A stretch of DNA of 64,000 nucleotides. Origin: CBDCGS01 sp965216915. GTDB lineage: Bacteria; Pseudomonadota; Alphaproteobacteria; UBA828. The position numbers and the translations under genes are program-made. The DNA is taken from assembly GCA_965216915.1 (NCBI GenBank), contig CBDCGS010000011.1, positions 1,426,001-1,490,000 of the forward strand, written 5' to 3'. The stretch's first letter is position 1. The number at the start of each line of letters is the position of its first letter. This document shows, piece by piece, positions 33,505 through 42,624 of the stretch. The notes under the pieces were generated by a model. The model was given only the letters and a program-made list of their open reading frames with translations, was not told where the DNA came from and did no database searches.

Positions 33505-35004
33505 ATGGGCGCGGCGCTTGAGTTCGAAGGCGTCCACAAGAGCTTCGACGGCAACGCGGCACTTGTGGACGCTTTTTTCACTGCGGAGTGGGGCGAGGTG
33601 CATGCGCTCCTCGGGGAGAACGGCGCCGGCAAGTCGTCGCTCATGAACATCGGTTGCGGCCTTTATGCGCCGGATAGCGGCGTCGTCCGCGTGGACGGGG
33701 AGTCGGTCACGATCGACGGCCCGCTCGATGCCCGTCGGCGTGGCATCGGCATGGTCCATCAGCACTTCAAACTCGTCGAAACCATGACCGTGGCCGAGAA
33801 CATCATCCTTGCCCATGGCAAGGGACGCTGGCGGCGCAGCCTCCAGGAAATCCGGCAAGCGATCCGCACGATCAGCGACGAGATCGGCTTCGCCATCGAT
33901 CCCGACGCGCGGATCGACACGCTTTCCGTCTCGGAGCAGCAACGCGCCGAGATTATCAAGGTGCTGATCGGCGGTGCCCAGGTCCTCATCCTCGACGAGC
34001 CGACCGCGGTCCTGACCGATGAGGAATCGGCGAGGCTGCTCAAGCAGGTTCGCCTGTTTGCCGCACAGGGCAAATGCGTCGTCTTGATCACGCACAAGCT
34101 TCGTGAGGTGTTCGACTTCGCGGATCGTGTCACGGTCATGAGGGGCGGCCGCACGGTCGATGCGGGCCAGCGGCCGGCCGACCTGACGCCGGAGGAGCTC
34201 TCCCGTCTCATGGTGGGCGAGGCCGCGCAGACCACGGCGAGCGCGCGCGGGGTGGCCGGCGAGGTCGCCTTGGAGGTGGCCGACGCACGGGCGCAGCGGG
34301 ACAACGGCGCTCCCGCGCTCGACGGCCTCAGCCTGAGCCTCCGCGAGGGAGAGATCTACGGCGTTGCCGGGGTTGGTGGCAATGGCCAGACCGAGCTTGC
34401 CGAGGTTCTGATGGGCGTGCGCGCCTTGGAGGATGGCGCGATCTTGCTGCTTGGCGAGCCGCTGACCGGTGCTTCTCCGCAGAGGCTGCGGAATCACGGG
34501 CTCGCCTGCGTGCCGGCCGAACGCTACGTGTACGGCCTCGCGGGCGATCTTTCGATCATGGAAAACTATGTGATCGCGCACCTCGGCAGCGGCGCGTTTG
34601 GGCCGGCAGCCTGGGTCAGCCGCCGGGCGATTTGGCGTGAAACGGAAAAGGCCATCGCGGGCTTCAGCATCCACGGCGCCGCGCCGGCCCGGCGCGCCGG
34701 CCTGCTCTCGGGTGGCAATGCGCAGAAGCTTGTCTTGGCGCGCGAGATGTCGGGCGCGCCGCGGGTGCTCCTCGCCCATTCGCCGACCCGAGGGCTCGAC
34801 GTGCGCGCCTGCGCGGCGGTGCACCAAGCGCTCGGCGAGGCCTGCACGCGCGGCACCGCCGTTCTGCTTCTGAGCGAGGACCTCGACGAGGTGCTCGCGA
34901 TCTCCGATCGAATCGGGGTGATCAACCGCGGGCGCATTGTCGGTGAATTCGAGCGTCCGGCCGACCGGCGCGAGATCGGGCGGCTCATGGTTGGCCACGC
35001 ATAA
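33505..35004 (+). CDS. BMP-type ABC transporter ATP-binding protein (two nucleotide-binding domains)
   Basis: A 499-residue YufO/NupA-like tandem ATPase. The N-terminal domain has GENGAGKSS, a LSVSEQQ signature and LILDEPTAVL. The C-terminal domain has a degenerate P-loop (GVGGNGQTE) and LSGGNAQKL, and its Walker B reads LLAHSPTRGLD, a normal deviation in this class where that site is non-hydrolytic. It powers uptake by the two permeases downstream. Confidence 0.94.
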   Translation: MGAALEFEGVHKSFDGNAALVDAFFTAEWGEVHALLGENGAGKSSLMNIGCGLYAPDSGVVRVDGESVTIDGPLDARRRGIGMVHQHFKLVETMTVAENIILAHGKGRWRRSLQEIRQAIRTISDEIGFAIDPDARIDTLSVSEQQRAEIIKVLIGGAQVLILDEPTAVLTDEESARLLKQVRLFAAQGKCVVLITHKLREVFDFADRVTVMRGGRTVDAGQRPADLTPEELSRLMVGEAAQTTASARGVAGEVALEVADARAQRDNGAPALDGLSLSLREGEIYGVAGVGGNGQTELAEVLMGVRALEDGAILLLGEPLTGASPQRLRNHGLACVPAERYVYGLAGDLSIMENYVIAHLGSGAFGPAAWVSRRAIWRETEKAIAGFSIHGAAPARRAGLLSGGNAQKLVLAREMSGAPRVLLAHSPTRGLDVRACAAVHQALGEACTRGTAVLLLSEDLDEVLAISDRIGVINRGRIVGEFERPADRREIGRLMVGHA

Positions 35005-35018
35005 ACGATCGGGCGCGC

Positions 35019-36107
35019 ATGGCAGCACGCGACCTCATCAGAGCCCGCAAGCTCACCCTCGAGGCGCGTCAGCGCGTGCCACCCGTGCTCCGCTTCGGCG
35101 CGATCTTGGGATCGCTCGCCTTCGGTATCGGGATCTGCGTCGCGATCCTCGTCAGCCGCGATGTGAACCTCTCCTCAATCTACGAGGAGTTTATCGTTCT
35201 CACTTTCCTCGAGGCCGCGGGCATCAGCACGGTCGTGATCGAAAGCACACCGCTCGTGCTGGCCGGCCTCGCCGCCGCCCTCGCCTTTCGCGTGAACTTT
35301 TGGAATATCGGCATCGAGGGCCAGCTCTTCATGGGGGTGATCGGCGCGACGATCATCGCAATCTACGACATCGGGCCCGAGGCGCTGCGCCTGCCGCTCA
35401 TGCTCGTCTTTGCGATCGGTTTCGGCGCTCTCTGGGCGCTGCCCCCGGCCATTTTGAAGGTTCGCCTCAACGTCAACGAGGTGATCTCGACGCTGCTCCT
35501 CAACTACATCGCTTACTATTTTGTACTGAACCAGGTATTCGGTCCTTGGAAAGACCCGCGCGACAAATTTCCGCACAGCGAACAGTACGAAAAGGTGGAG
35601 CGCCTCCCGGAGGTCGGCTGGGAACAGGTGCATTACGGTATTCTCGTGGCGGCGGTCGCCGTGGCGCTCGCCTGGTGGCTCGTCGAGCGCAGCCGATTCG
35701 GCATTCGATCGCGCTTCGTCGGCGCGAACCCGCGGATGGCGCTTGCGATCGGCCTCCCCGTCGGCGCCATCACCGCACTTTCGGCGGTTGCGTCCGGTGG
35801 CATGGCCGGGACCGCGGGCTTCGTTATCGCGAGCGCGACCGAATTTCGCCTCACCTTCTCGATCGCGGCGGGCTATGGCTTCTCCGGGATCGTGATCGCC
35901 TTCCTGGCCGGCAACCGGCCGATCCCCGTGCTCATCGTTGCCTTTCTTATGGGTGGCCTCTATGTCGCCGGGGAAAGCATGAAGATTTTCTACAGCCTTC
36001 CCGATGCGCTGGTCGGTCTTTTCCAGGCAATCATTGTGCTCTCGGTGACGGCGTCGGAGTTCTTCACGCGCTACCGGCTGCACATAGCGCACTATCAGGG
36101 GGTGTAG
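35019..36107 (+). CDS. BMP-type ABC transporter permease 1
   Basis: A 362-residue inner-membrane permease of the BPD_transp_2 family (YufP/NupB-like). The N-terminus is basic, about eight to ten hydrophobic helices follow, and the conserved RVNFWNIGIEGQLFMG segment and GANPRMALAIGLPV coupling loop are present. It starts 14 nt after the ATPase and ends 4 nt before permease 2. Confidence 0.94.
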   Translation: MAARDLIRARKLTLEARQRVPPVLRFGAILGSLAFGIGICVAILVSRDVNLSSIYEEFIVLTFLEAAGISTVVIESTPLVLAGLAAALAFRVNFWNIGIEGQLFMGVIGATIIAIYDIGPEALRLPLMLVFAIGFGALWALPPAILKVRLNVNEVISTLLLNYIAYYFVLNQVFGPWKDPRDKFPHSEQYEKVERLPEVGWEQVHYGILVAAVAVALAWWLVERSRFGIRSRFVGANPRMALAIGLPVGAITALSAVASGGMAGTAGFVIASATEFRLTFSIAAGYGFSGIVIAFLAGNRPIPVLIVAFLMGGLYVAGESMKIFYSLPDALVGLFQAIIVLSVTASEFFTRYRLHIAHYQGV

Positions 36108-36111
36108 GGGG

Positions 36112-37038
36112 TTGGACTTCGTCACTCACTGGCTCGCCTTCACACCGGTCCACTCAGTGCCCCTGATCGCGGCCGCTCTCGGGCTGATTCTCAACGAGCG
36201 TGCGGGCGTACTCAACCTTGGTGCGGAAGGGTTGATGCTCTGCAGCGCCCTCGTCGGCGTCGCCACGTTCTTCGAACTCGGCGAGAGTCTCGCCGTCGGC
36301 TTCGTCTTCGCGATCTTGGCCGGAGCGGTGCTCGGTTTCGCTTTCGGCATCTTTGTCGTCGTGCTCAGAACCAACCAGGTCGTGACGGGCATCACGTTCG
36401 TGATCCTGGGTTCGGGCCTGACCGGCTTGCTCGGCGTGGAATGGAGCAGCCGCACGCTCGCAGGCGTCGCGCCCATCCACATCCCCTATCTGACCGACAT
36501 CCCGGTGATCGGCCGCTTCTTGTTCGGCCAAGACCCCGTCGTCTATGTCCTGATCGCACTGGTGATCCTGGTTTGGCGCTTCCTCTATCGCACCCGCGCC
36601 GGACTGAAGCTGCGCTCGGTCGGCGAAAACCCGCAAGCCGCCGATGCCGATGGCGTCGACGTGCAGGCCTATCGTCTGCTCGCGGTCACCGCAGGCGGCG
36701 CGTTGATCGGGCTCGCCGGTGGCTACCTCGCGCTCGCGATGGCGAAGATCTTCATCTTCGACATGACCCAGGGGCGGGGTTGGATTGCGATCGCGCTCGT
36801 CATCTTCGCCCGGTGGATGCCCTGGCGCGCCGTCTTCGGCGGCCTTCTCTTCGGCGGGATCGAGGCGCTGATCCCGCGCATCAAGGCGGAGGGGCTGCCG
36901 CTCCCGCAATATTTCCTTGAGATGGCGCCCTACGCCGTGACGTTGCTGGTGCTGATCTACGCCGCGCTTCAGCTCCGCGCGGGGCAGGATGCGCCGAAGG
37001 CGCTCGGCATACCCTATCTGCGCCAAGACCGGCGTTAG
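36112..37038 (+). CDS. BMP-type ABC transporter permease 2
   Basis: A 308-residue partner permease (YufQ/NupC-like), with LNERAGVLNLGAEGLML near the N-terminus and the coupling loop SVGENPQAADADGVDV. The TTG start at 36112 follows the GGGGTGTAGGGGG stretch and lies 4 nt after the preceding stop, so reinitiation is likely. The final TAG (37036-37038) is also the first three bases of an intergenic repeat, so the repeat's insertion may have set the C-terminus. Confidence 0.93.
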   Translation: MDFVTHWLAFTPVHSVPLIAAALGLILNERAGVLNLGAEGLMLCSALVGVATFFELGESLAVGFVFAILAGAVLGFAFGIFVVVLRTNQVVTGITFVILGSGLTGLLGVEWSSRTLAGVAPIHIPYLTDIPVIGRFLFGQDPVVYVLIALVILVWRFLYRTRAGLKLRSVGENPQAADADGVDVQAYRLLAVTAGGALIGLAGGYLALAMAKIFIFDMTQGRGWIAIALVIFARWMPWRAVFGGLLFGGIEALIPRIKAEGLPLPQYFLEMAPYAVTLLVLIYAALQLRAGQDAPKALGIPYLRQDRR

Positions 37039-37140
37039 AGCAAATCCCGAGCAGGTGGCATCACCTGCGACGACGCATTTGCGACAAGTCCAATGAGAGA
37101 GAGCATGTCGCGTGAGCATGAGCGAGCGTGACATGCTCTA
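37036..37140. repeat. TAGAGCA intergenic palindromic repeat, full copy 1
   Basis: A 105-bp element starting TAGAGCAAATCCCGAGCAGG and ending GCGTGACATGCTCTA. Hairpin A pairs GCAGGTG with CACCTGC around GCAT, with outer arms GCAAAT/ATTTGC. Hairpin B pairs GAGCATGTC with GACATGCTC. It lies between two convergent genes, and its two terminal TAG triplets (one on each strand) are the stop codons of both. It may act as a bidirectional terminator. The architecture resembles the RIME-type mosaic elements of rhizobia. Confidence 0.9.
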
Positions 37141-37932
37141 GCGAGACGACGCGGCGCGCGCCCGGTTTGTCACCCGCTCGAAGGTCTCGCGGTAGTGGGG
37201 ATGCTCGGTGCCCATCAAGCGGTCCCACCACGTAAAATAGAGGCCGTAGTTGCCGTTCACCGAGCTGTGGTGCAGATCGTGATGGGTGGTCGTCGTCGAG
37301 AGTCCCAGAACGCGATGCGACGGCGTGCCGCGCGGAAAGAGCTCGAAGCCGCTATGCCCGACCACGTTGCGCAGGATCATGTGCAGCAGGAAGATGAAGA
37401 TCACCGTCGGATGAAGCGGCATGACCAGCACCAGCATGGTCAGAAAAACCGCATGAACCGCGGCCTCCGGCGGCGCGAACGCATAGGCCGCCCAGGGCGA
37501 CGGATTGTGCGATCTGTGGTGCAAATGATGCATCCATTTGAAAAGTGGACGCCAATGCATGAGCCGATGCGTCCAATAGAAGTAGGTGTCGTGAAGCACG
37601 ACGAGCGCCACCAGGCTCGCCACCCAATAGAGCCAACCATAGTCCGCGATATCGCCGTAAACCCGCGTCAAGTCGGCCTCGATGAGGGTAAGAATGCCAA
37701 GCCCGTTCAGCGAGAAGATGATCACCGTTAGCAGCGAGAACCGGATCTCGCGCCACAAATGCTTCGCGGCAGGCCGTGCCGCCTGGATCTTGCGCCGCCG
37801 AAACGGATGGCGCCGCCACACCCAAAGGCCGAGAAACGCCGCGCCCGCAGGGACCGCATAGCGCAGCAGATCACTCACGAAGATGTCCGGCCAGGCGGTG
37901 AACGCATTGATCACGTCGTCGATACAGGGCAT
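37138..37932 (-). CDS. Sterol desaturase / fatty-acid hydroxylase family membrane protein
   Basis: A 264-residue integral membrane di-iron oxygenase with the eight-histidine pattern complete: HDTYFYWTHRLMH (114-126), HHLHHRSH (135-142) and HHDLHH (217-222), with hydrophobic helices around residues 20-40, 65-85, 100-115 and 165-190. Members hydroxylate or desaturate lipids, carotenoids or hopanoid/ornithine lipids. Its TAG stop is supplied by repeat copy 1. A membrane-bound AraC regulator is encoded 118 nt upstream on the same strand. Confidence 0.92.
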   Translation of the reverse strand: MPCIDDVINAFTAWPDIFVSDLLRYAVPAGAAFLGLWVWRRHPFRRRKIQAARPAAKHLWREIRFSLLTVIIFSLNGLGILTLIEADLTRVYGDIADYGWLYWVASLVALVVLHDTYFYWTHRLMHWRPLFKWMHHLHHRSHNPSPWAAYAFAPPEAAVHAVFLTMLVLVMPLHPTVIFIFLLHMILRNVVGHSGFELFPRGTPSHRVLGLSTTTTHHDLHHSSVNGNYGLYFTWWDRLMGTEHPHYRETFERVTNRARAASSR

Positions 37933-38050
37933 GCCAAACCTCCATCACCCGCTGTCCTGACGCTGGAGGATGGGCGGCGTGAGTGCGGCGATCGCGCCGA
38001 TCCCGAACGAATCCTCGCCGATTCCGAAATCGACGCCTTTTTTTGCGCGG

Positions 38051-39139
38051 TTAGCCTCCGGGCTCAGGACCGGAGCCGCCGCGCTTGCTCCGTCGATACG
38101 CGCTGGGGGTCACACCGGTGAGATCCTTGAAGGCGCGGTTGAAGGGACCGAGCGAGCGATAGCCGAGGTCCATCGCGATCGTGAGCACGGGCGTGCGCGC
38201 CTCGGCGGGGTCGCTCAGGCGCGCGCACGCCTCCTGGAGGCGGTAGTGGTTGAGGAAGGCGGTGAAGTTGCGGTAGCCGAGCCGCCCGTTGATGGCGCGC
38301 CGAACCCGGTATTCCTGGGAGCTGACATGGGCGGCGAGCGCCGCGATGGTCAACCCCTCGCGGCGGTAGATCTTCTGTGATTCGACCGCGTCCAGAAGCG
38401 CGTCTAGCAATGCCGCCTCGCGGGGATCGACCTCGGCGGTCGCGCCAGCGGGCCGCGGGTCTCGCAGAAAGAGCCCGCGTCGAAGTCGGACAGAAAAGAG
38501 ACAGAACCCGAAGGCGATCACGAAGATCACGCCGGCATCGACGGCCTCGAGCCACAACACGCGTCCCTCGCCGGCCACCAGGATCTCGCTGATCAGCACG
38601 ATCACGATGTAGGCGCCGGAGATGCCGACGAGCGCGTCGCGGAACCAGCGCCTGGCTTCCACGAGATCGGTGTGCCGTCCGAGCTGCGCCTGCGCAAGCG
38701 CCAAGATGACGAAGCCGAGCGACAAGATTTGCGGGATCACGGCGAACGCCACCCCGGAAGCACTCTCGTGATCCGCGGCGAGCACCGCACGGGCGACATG
38801 GTTGTGGACGAAGCCAACCGCCATCAGCCCAACGATCGCGCAAACATGGATCGCCCTGAACCGGAACGCGTCGTCGAACATCGCGCGGGTGAACACCCAA
38901 AAGACCGCAGAGCCCGCGTAGCACCCCGCCCGGAATGGAATGGCCCAGTCGCCGAACGCCCAATCGTCGACCACCACCGGACATAACAGGTGGCAGATCA
39001 CGATGGTGAGGTAGAGAACGGTCGCGATCGTGACCGCTTGGCGCCAGCCGGCATGGACGATGAGCGTCCCGAGGAGAAGGATCTGCGAAATCGCCGCGAA
39101 ACGGAGGATCAGCGCGAGTTGATCGATGCCGTCGGTCAC
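38051..39139 (-). CDS. AraC-family regulator with N-terminal membrane domain
   Basis: A 362-residue protein. The N-terminal 220 residues contain about six or seven hydrophobic helices (ILLLGTLIVHAGW..., VIFVIAFGFCLFSV). The C-terminal AraC/XylS DNA-binding domain covers residues 255-355 (LTIAALAAHVSSQEYRVRRAIN ... IAMDLGYRSLGPFNRAFKDLTGVTPSAYR). Such proteins sense a membrane or periplasmic signal and often flank sterol-desaturase-type genes, as here. Control of the desaturase is the natural inference. Confidence 0.9.
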   Translation of the reverse strand: MTDGIDQLALILRFAAISQILLLGTLIVHAGWRQAVTIATVLYLTIVICHLLCPVVVDDWAFGDWAIPFRAGCYAGSAVFWVFTRAMFDDAFRFRAIHVCAIVGLMAVGFVHNHVARAVLAADHESASGVAFAVIPQILSLGFVILALAQAQLGRHTDLVEARRWFRDALVGISGAYIVIVLISEILVAGEGRVLWLEAVDAGVIFVIAFGFCLFSVRLRRGLFLRDPRPAGATAEVDPREAALLDALLDAVESQKIYRREGLTIAALAAHVSSQEYRVRRAINGRLGYRNFTAFLNHYRLQEACARLSDPAEARTPVLTIAMDLGYRSLGPFNRAFKDLTGVTPSAYRRSKRGGSGPEPGG

Positions 39140-39178
39140 GCGCGGTGCCCGATCATCTCACCCCCGTGCCGCGCGTCC

Positions 39179-39282
39179 TAGAGCAAATCCCGAGCAGGTG
39201 GGAACACCTGCGACGACGCATTTGCTTCAATTTCAATCAGATAGAGCATTCGCGTGAGCATAGGCGAGCGTAAGATGCTCTA
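39179..39282. repeat. TAGAGCA intergenic palindromic repeat, full copy 2
   Basis: A 104-bp copy in the same orientation as copy 1. Hairpin A keeps GCAGGTG/CACCTGC but has GGAA in the loop. Hairpin B is more diverged (GAGCATTCGCG...). It lies between two minus-strand genes, downstream of the oxygenase beta subunit, whose TAG stop (39280-39282 on the minus strand) is the element's right end, and 39 nt upstream of the AraC gene. Confidence 0.9.
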
Positions 39283-39753
39283 GATGGGCGTCGAGAGCAT
39301 GCGCGGAATGGCGAAGGTATCGGCAATCACGAGCTTTTCCTTGAAACGCGGCGCACCGTCGACAAACACCACCTGATCGCGATAGGTGCCGACGCTGAAC
39401 AGGGCCGTTTCGCCATCTTGATCGGTTTGATAGGCGGCGTAGTTGGCCCGCACGCGGTGCACGCCATCCTCCACCCCAAGCACGCGCACCGCGCTCAGCA
39501 CGTGCTTCGCATGGTGAATGTTGTAGATGTTCGCCTCGCGCAGCGAGAGCACCCGGTCGCGCAGCATGTTCTTGTTGGCGCACGACATCAGCTCGAGCGG
39601 CAAGTTCTCGTCGACGTTCTCGCGTGACAAGATCTTGTAGACGCAATCCTCGACGAAAAAATCGAGCCATTCCTCGAGCCGATCATCGTCGATGAAATGG
39701 CAATAGTCGGCCATTAGATCGGCGATGGCCTCGCGCGGGCTCACGGTCATCAC
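39280..39753 (-). CDS. Aromatic-ring-hydroxylating dioxygenase beta (small) subunit
   Basis: A 157-residue SnoaL/NTF2-like fold protein with the beta-subunit layout (HFIDDDRLEEWLDFFVEDCVY..., then VLSLREANIYNIHHAKHVLSAVRVLG, cited here as the core strand region). Beta subunits support the alpha3beta3 hexamer and carry no cofactor. Its start overlaps the alpha-subunit stop by four bases (ATGA), which confirms the pairing. The stop codon lies in repeat copy 2. Confidence 0.9.
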   Translation of the reverse strand: MMTVSPREAIADLMADYCHFIDDDRLEEWLDFFVEDCVYKILSRENVDENLPLELMSCANKNMLRDRVLSLREANIYNIHHAKHVLSAVRVLGVEDGVHRVRANYAAYQTDQDGETALFSVGTYRDQVVFVDGAPRFKEKLVIADTFAIPRMLSTPI

Positions 39754-41018
39754 TCGGCCGCTACCGCTTGGCCGGGCGTCACGCCCATCAGCTCACAGTA
39801 ATAGTGCCAGAATCCACGGATCGGCACCTCGGTGACCAGCGACTCCTGCGTGCGGATCGCGCCTTTGCCGCCGATCTCGACCATGGCGTGCCGCTCCTTT
39901 TCGCGCAGCACGGTGCGATGCACGAGCTCAACGGCCTCGCCATCCTCCATCGAGATGAGGCCGCCCGGCCCGACCAGGTTGGCCTGGTTGAGCCGATGCG
40001 CGGTCATCGCCTCGTCGTCGTCCTCGTAGCCGAAATAGGTCCAGTAGAGCTCCATCTCGTCCACGCCCTTGGTGCGGATCTGCCGGGTGCAGAGGCTGTT
40101 CGCGATCTGCTGGAACACCACGTTGGGGAAGACCGAGAGGATCACAAGCGTGACATCGTCGGGAAACTCGGTGCGGTTCTGCAGCATCGCCATGTCTTTG
40201 AGGGTGAAGCTTCGCTCCAGAACCTTCTTGGTGTCCTGATAGCCCTCGTCGGTCGTCTTGGTGTCATCGGTGCCGAGCGAGTTCCAGGTGATGTTGTGTC
40301 GACCGCGCGCATCGAGCTTCGCGCCGCCCTTCTGACTCAGGCGATAGAGACCGAACGTGGCGTGGAACATGTGCAGCAGCCCCCCATGGTTGGGGTCGCG
40401 CACATTGTCATTGTAGAGCTTCCAGTTGCCGAAGATGCGCTGGCGCTGATAGCCGAGCACACGCACCGGCTTGTGAAACAACCGATCGATCTCATAGACG
40501 ACCTCCGGGCCGAGAAACGCCTCGAGCGGCTCGGCCGCATCCGAGAAGGTGCCGAAGATCACACCGTTCCGGCATTCCACCGTCAAACTGTGGAGGCGGA
40601 TCGTCGTCTTGTCGAAGTCCTCGGGCAGGCCGCCATGGCCGCCGACCCCGTTCGGAAACGGGATCGCCTTGAGCCGACCCGCCAGGTCGTAGCACCACTG
40701 GTGATAAACGCAGATGTGGTTGCGCGCCTTGCCGTGGCGCTCCCGCCGGAGCAGCGTGCCCCGATGCATGCAGCGGTTGACAAAGGCGCGCACCGTGCCG
40801 TCCCTGTCGCGGTTGACGAGGACCGGCGTGTCGCCGACACGCGTCGTGATGAAATCGCCGGGCTCCGGGAGCTCGGCCTCGAGACCGAGATAGTTCCAGG
40901 TGGGTCCGCGAAACACGCGGTCTTGCTCGGCCTCGTAGATGGCTGGATCGTGATACGCCGCATAGGGAATACGGCTCAGGTCCTCCGCCGGCCAGGAGAT
41001 GGGGGGCTCGTTGCGCAT
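39750..41018 (-). CDS. Rieske non-haem iron aromatic-ring-hydroxylating oxygenase, alpha subunit
   Basis: A 422-residue terminal oxygenase. The Rieske [2Fe-2S] ligands are C83xH85 (CMHRG) and C103xxH106 (CVYHQW). The mononuclear iron motif is D208xxH211xxxxH216 (DPNHGGLLHMFH). The surrounding KLYNDNVRDP and TFGLYR segments resemble salicylate-5-hydroxylase (NagG) and anthranilate-oxygenase alpha subunits, so a hydroxy- or amino-benzoate substrate is plausible. ATG 41018 has GAGG ahead. No ferredoxin or reductase gene is in the cluster. Confidence 0.92.
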   Translation of the reverse strand: MRNEPPISWPAEDLSRIPYAAYHDPAIYEAEQDRVFRGPTWNYLGLEAELPEPGDFITTRVGDTPVLVNRDRDGTVRAFVNRCMHRGTLLRRERHGKARNHICVYHQWCYDLAGRLKAIPFPNGVGGHGGLPEDFDKTTIRLHSLTVECRNGVIFGTFSDAAEPLEAFLGPEVVYEIDRLFHKPVRVLGYQRQRIFGNWKLYNDNVRDPNHGGLLHMFHATFGLYRLSQKGGAKLDARGRHNITWNSLGTDDTKTTDEGYQDTKKVLERSFTLKDMAMLQNRTEFPDDVTLVILSVFPNVVFQQIANSLCTRQIRTKGVDEMELYWTYFGYEDDDEAMTAHRLNQANLVGPGGLISMEDGEAVELVHRTVLREKERHAMVEIGGKGAIRTQESLVTEVPIRGFWHYYCELMGVTPGQAVAAE

Positions 41019-41070
41019 CGCTGCCTCGCGTGGGTTTCCGCGTTTATTCTTTCGGGTTCGCCGCGGCCGA

Positions 41071-42624
41071 TCAAGCGCGCCCAGGGTCGAACCGGGAACT
41101 GCGGGGGCCACACTGGTGATCGAGCAGCGGGCACACCCGCTCGAGCCACTCGCAGAGGTAGGGGCGGGTCTCGCGCGGGTCGATCAGTTCATGGATCGAG
41201 AAGGATTCCGCACGCGGAACCGGCGATTGGCGCCCGAGCATAGCCTCTTCGAGCGCGGCCCGCTTCGCATCGGGATCGTCGGCCTGCGCGATCTCGCGAC
41301 CAAAGGCGACGGCGACGCCGCCCTCGACCGGCAGTGCGCCGATCTCGGCCGAGGGCCAGGCGAGCACATAGGCATCGGGGCCATAGTGCGCCGCCGCGGC
41401 GACGCCATGCGACTTGCGCACGATCACCGACGCCCATGGCACCGTGCAGGCGGCCACCGCGAGCGCCGCGTCGGTGCCGAAGCGGATCGTGGAGGCGCGC
41501 TCGGCGTCGACGCCAATCATGAAGCCCGGCTCGTCGACGAAGCTCACGATCGGCAGGTGAAACCGGTCGCAAAGATCGACGAAGCGCCGTGTCTTCTGGG
41601 CACCCGCAGCCGTCATGGCGCCGGCTAGGTGCCAGCAATCGTTCGACAGCACGCCGATCGGATGTCCGCGCAGACGGCCGAACCCCGTGATGATCCCGGA
41701 GCCGTAGCCGCGGCCCATCTCGAAGAAGCTCTCGCGATCCGCCACCATGCCGATCAGCGCGCGCATATCGAAGAGCTTGCGCCGGTTGCGCGGCACGATC
41801 GCGCCAAGCGCGTCCTCGGCCCGGTCCGGCGGATCCGCACTCGGGAGCGCGGGCGGCAAGATCCAGACGTTGGACGGCAAATAACTCAGGAAGCGGCGGA
41901 TTTGCGCGAAGGCGTCTTCCTCGTCTTCCGCGAGATTGTCGACCGTGCCGTTCCGCGCGTGAATCGCCGGGCCGCCAAGCTCTTCCTTGGTCGGATGCTG
42001 GCGGAGCGCCCGCGCGACGACCTGCGGACCCGCCACCAGCACCTGGGCGTTCTTGGTCATCACGGAGAAATGCGACGCGACCAGACGCGAGGCCGGCATG
42101 CCGGCAACCGGCCCGAGCGCGGCGGACGCCACGGGCACCGTCGCCAAAGCCTCGGCGACCGATTGAAACCGGGGTGCGGTGTAGACAGGCGCGCCGACGG
42201 TTTTGCCGCCCGCGCCGGCGACACTCCCGCCGCCCCCTTCGTGCAGGCGGATTAGCGGCACGCGATGCTGGCAGGCCACATGCTCCGCATAGACGCTCTT
42301 GCGTAAGCCGGCCTCGTTTGGCGAGCCGCCTTGGAGTGTGAAGTCCTCACCGCCGACGACGACACGTCGCCCGTCGATCATGCCGAACCCGAGCACGAAG
42401 TTAGCTGGCGAAAAGCCCGTTAGCGTGCCCTCGGCGTCGCGCGCGGCATCGCCCGCAGCACGGCCGACCTCGCGGAAGCTCTCCGCATCGAGGAGCGCGG
42501 CCACGCGCTCCCGAACGGTGAGCCGGCCTTTCTTGTGCTGTAGCGCGACGCGATCCGCCCCGCCCTGCTCGGCGGCAAGCACGCGCTTGCGCTGGAGATC
42601 GCCAACCTCCTCATCCCAACTCAC
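41071..42624 (-). CDS. Biotin-dependent carboxylase carboxyltransferase subunit (propionyl-/methylcrotonyl-CoA carboxylase beta type)
   Basis: A 517-residue crotonase-fold carboxyltransferase with N and C halves (KGRLTVRERVAALLD; GGGGSVAGAGG; later IVSFVDEPGFMIGVDAE and ARKSHG-like VIVRKSHGVAAAAH). It transfers CO2 between biotin and an acyl-CoA. GTG 42624 starts within the stop of the CoA-transferase gene (four-base overlap), so the two are co-translated. No biotin carboxylase or biotin-carrier gene is in the window. It may use a subunit from elsewhere or act as a decarboxylase. Confidence 0.88.
   Translation of the reverse strand: MSWDEEVGDLQRKRVLAAEQGGADRVALQHKKGRLTVRERVAALLDAESFREVGRAAGDAARDAEGTLTGFSPANFVLGFGMIDGRRVVVGGEDFTLQGGSPNEAGLRKSVYAEHVACQHRVPLIRLHEGGGGSVAGAGGKTVGAPVYTAPRFQSVAEALATVPVASAALGPVAGMPASRLVASHFSVMTKNAQVLVAGPQVVARALRQHPTKEELGGPAIHARNGTVDNLAEDEEDAFAQIRRFLSYLPSNVWILPPALPSADPPDRAEDALGAIVPRNRRKLFDMRALIGMVADRESFFEMGRGYGSGIITGFGRLRGHPIGVLSNDCWHLAGAMTAAGAQKTRRFVDLCDRFHLPIVSFVDEPGFMIGVDAERASTIRFGTDAALAVAACTVPWASVIVRKSHGVAAAAHYGPDAYVLAWPSAEIGALPVEGGVAVAFGREIAQADDPDAKRAALEEAMLGRQSPVPRAESFSIHELIDPRETRPYLCEWLERVCPLLDHQCGPRSSRFDPGRA

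Noticed and set aside
33379..35028. A 549-codon minus-strand frame opposite the BMP-type ATPase
   Set aside because: The plus strand encodes all ABC ATPase motifs over the same interval. The antisense product has no family features.
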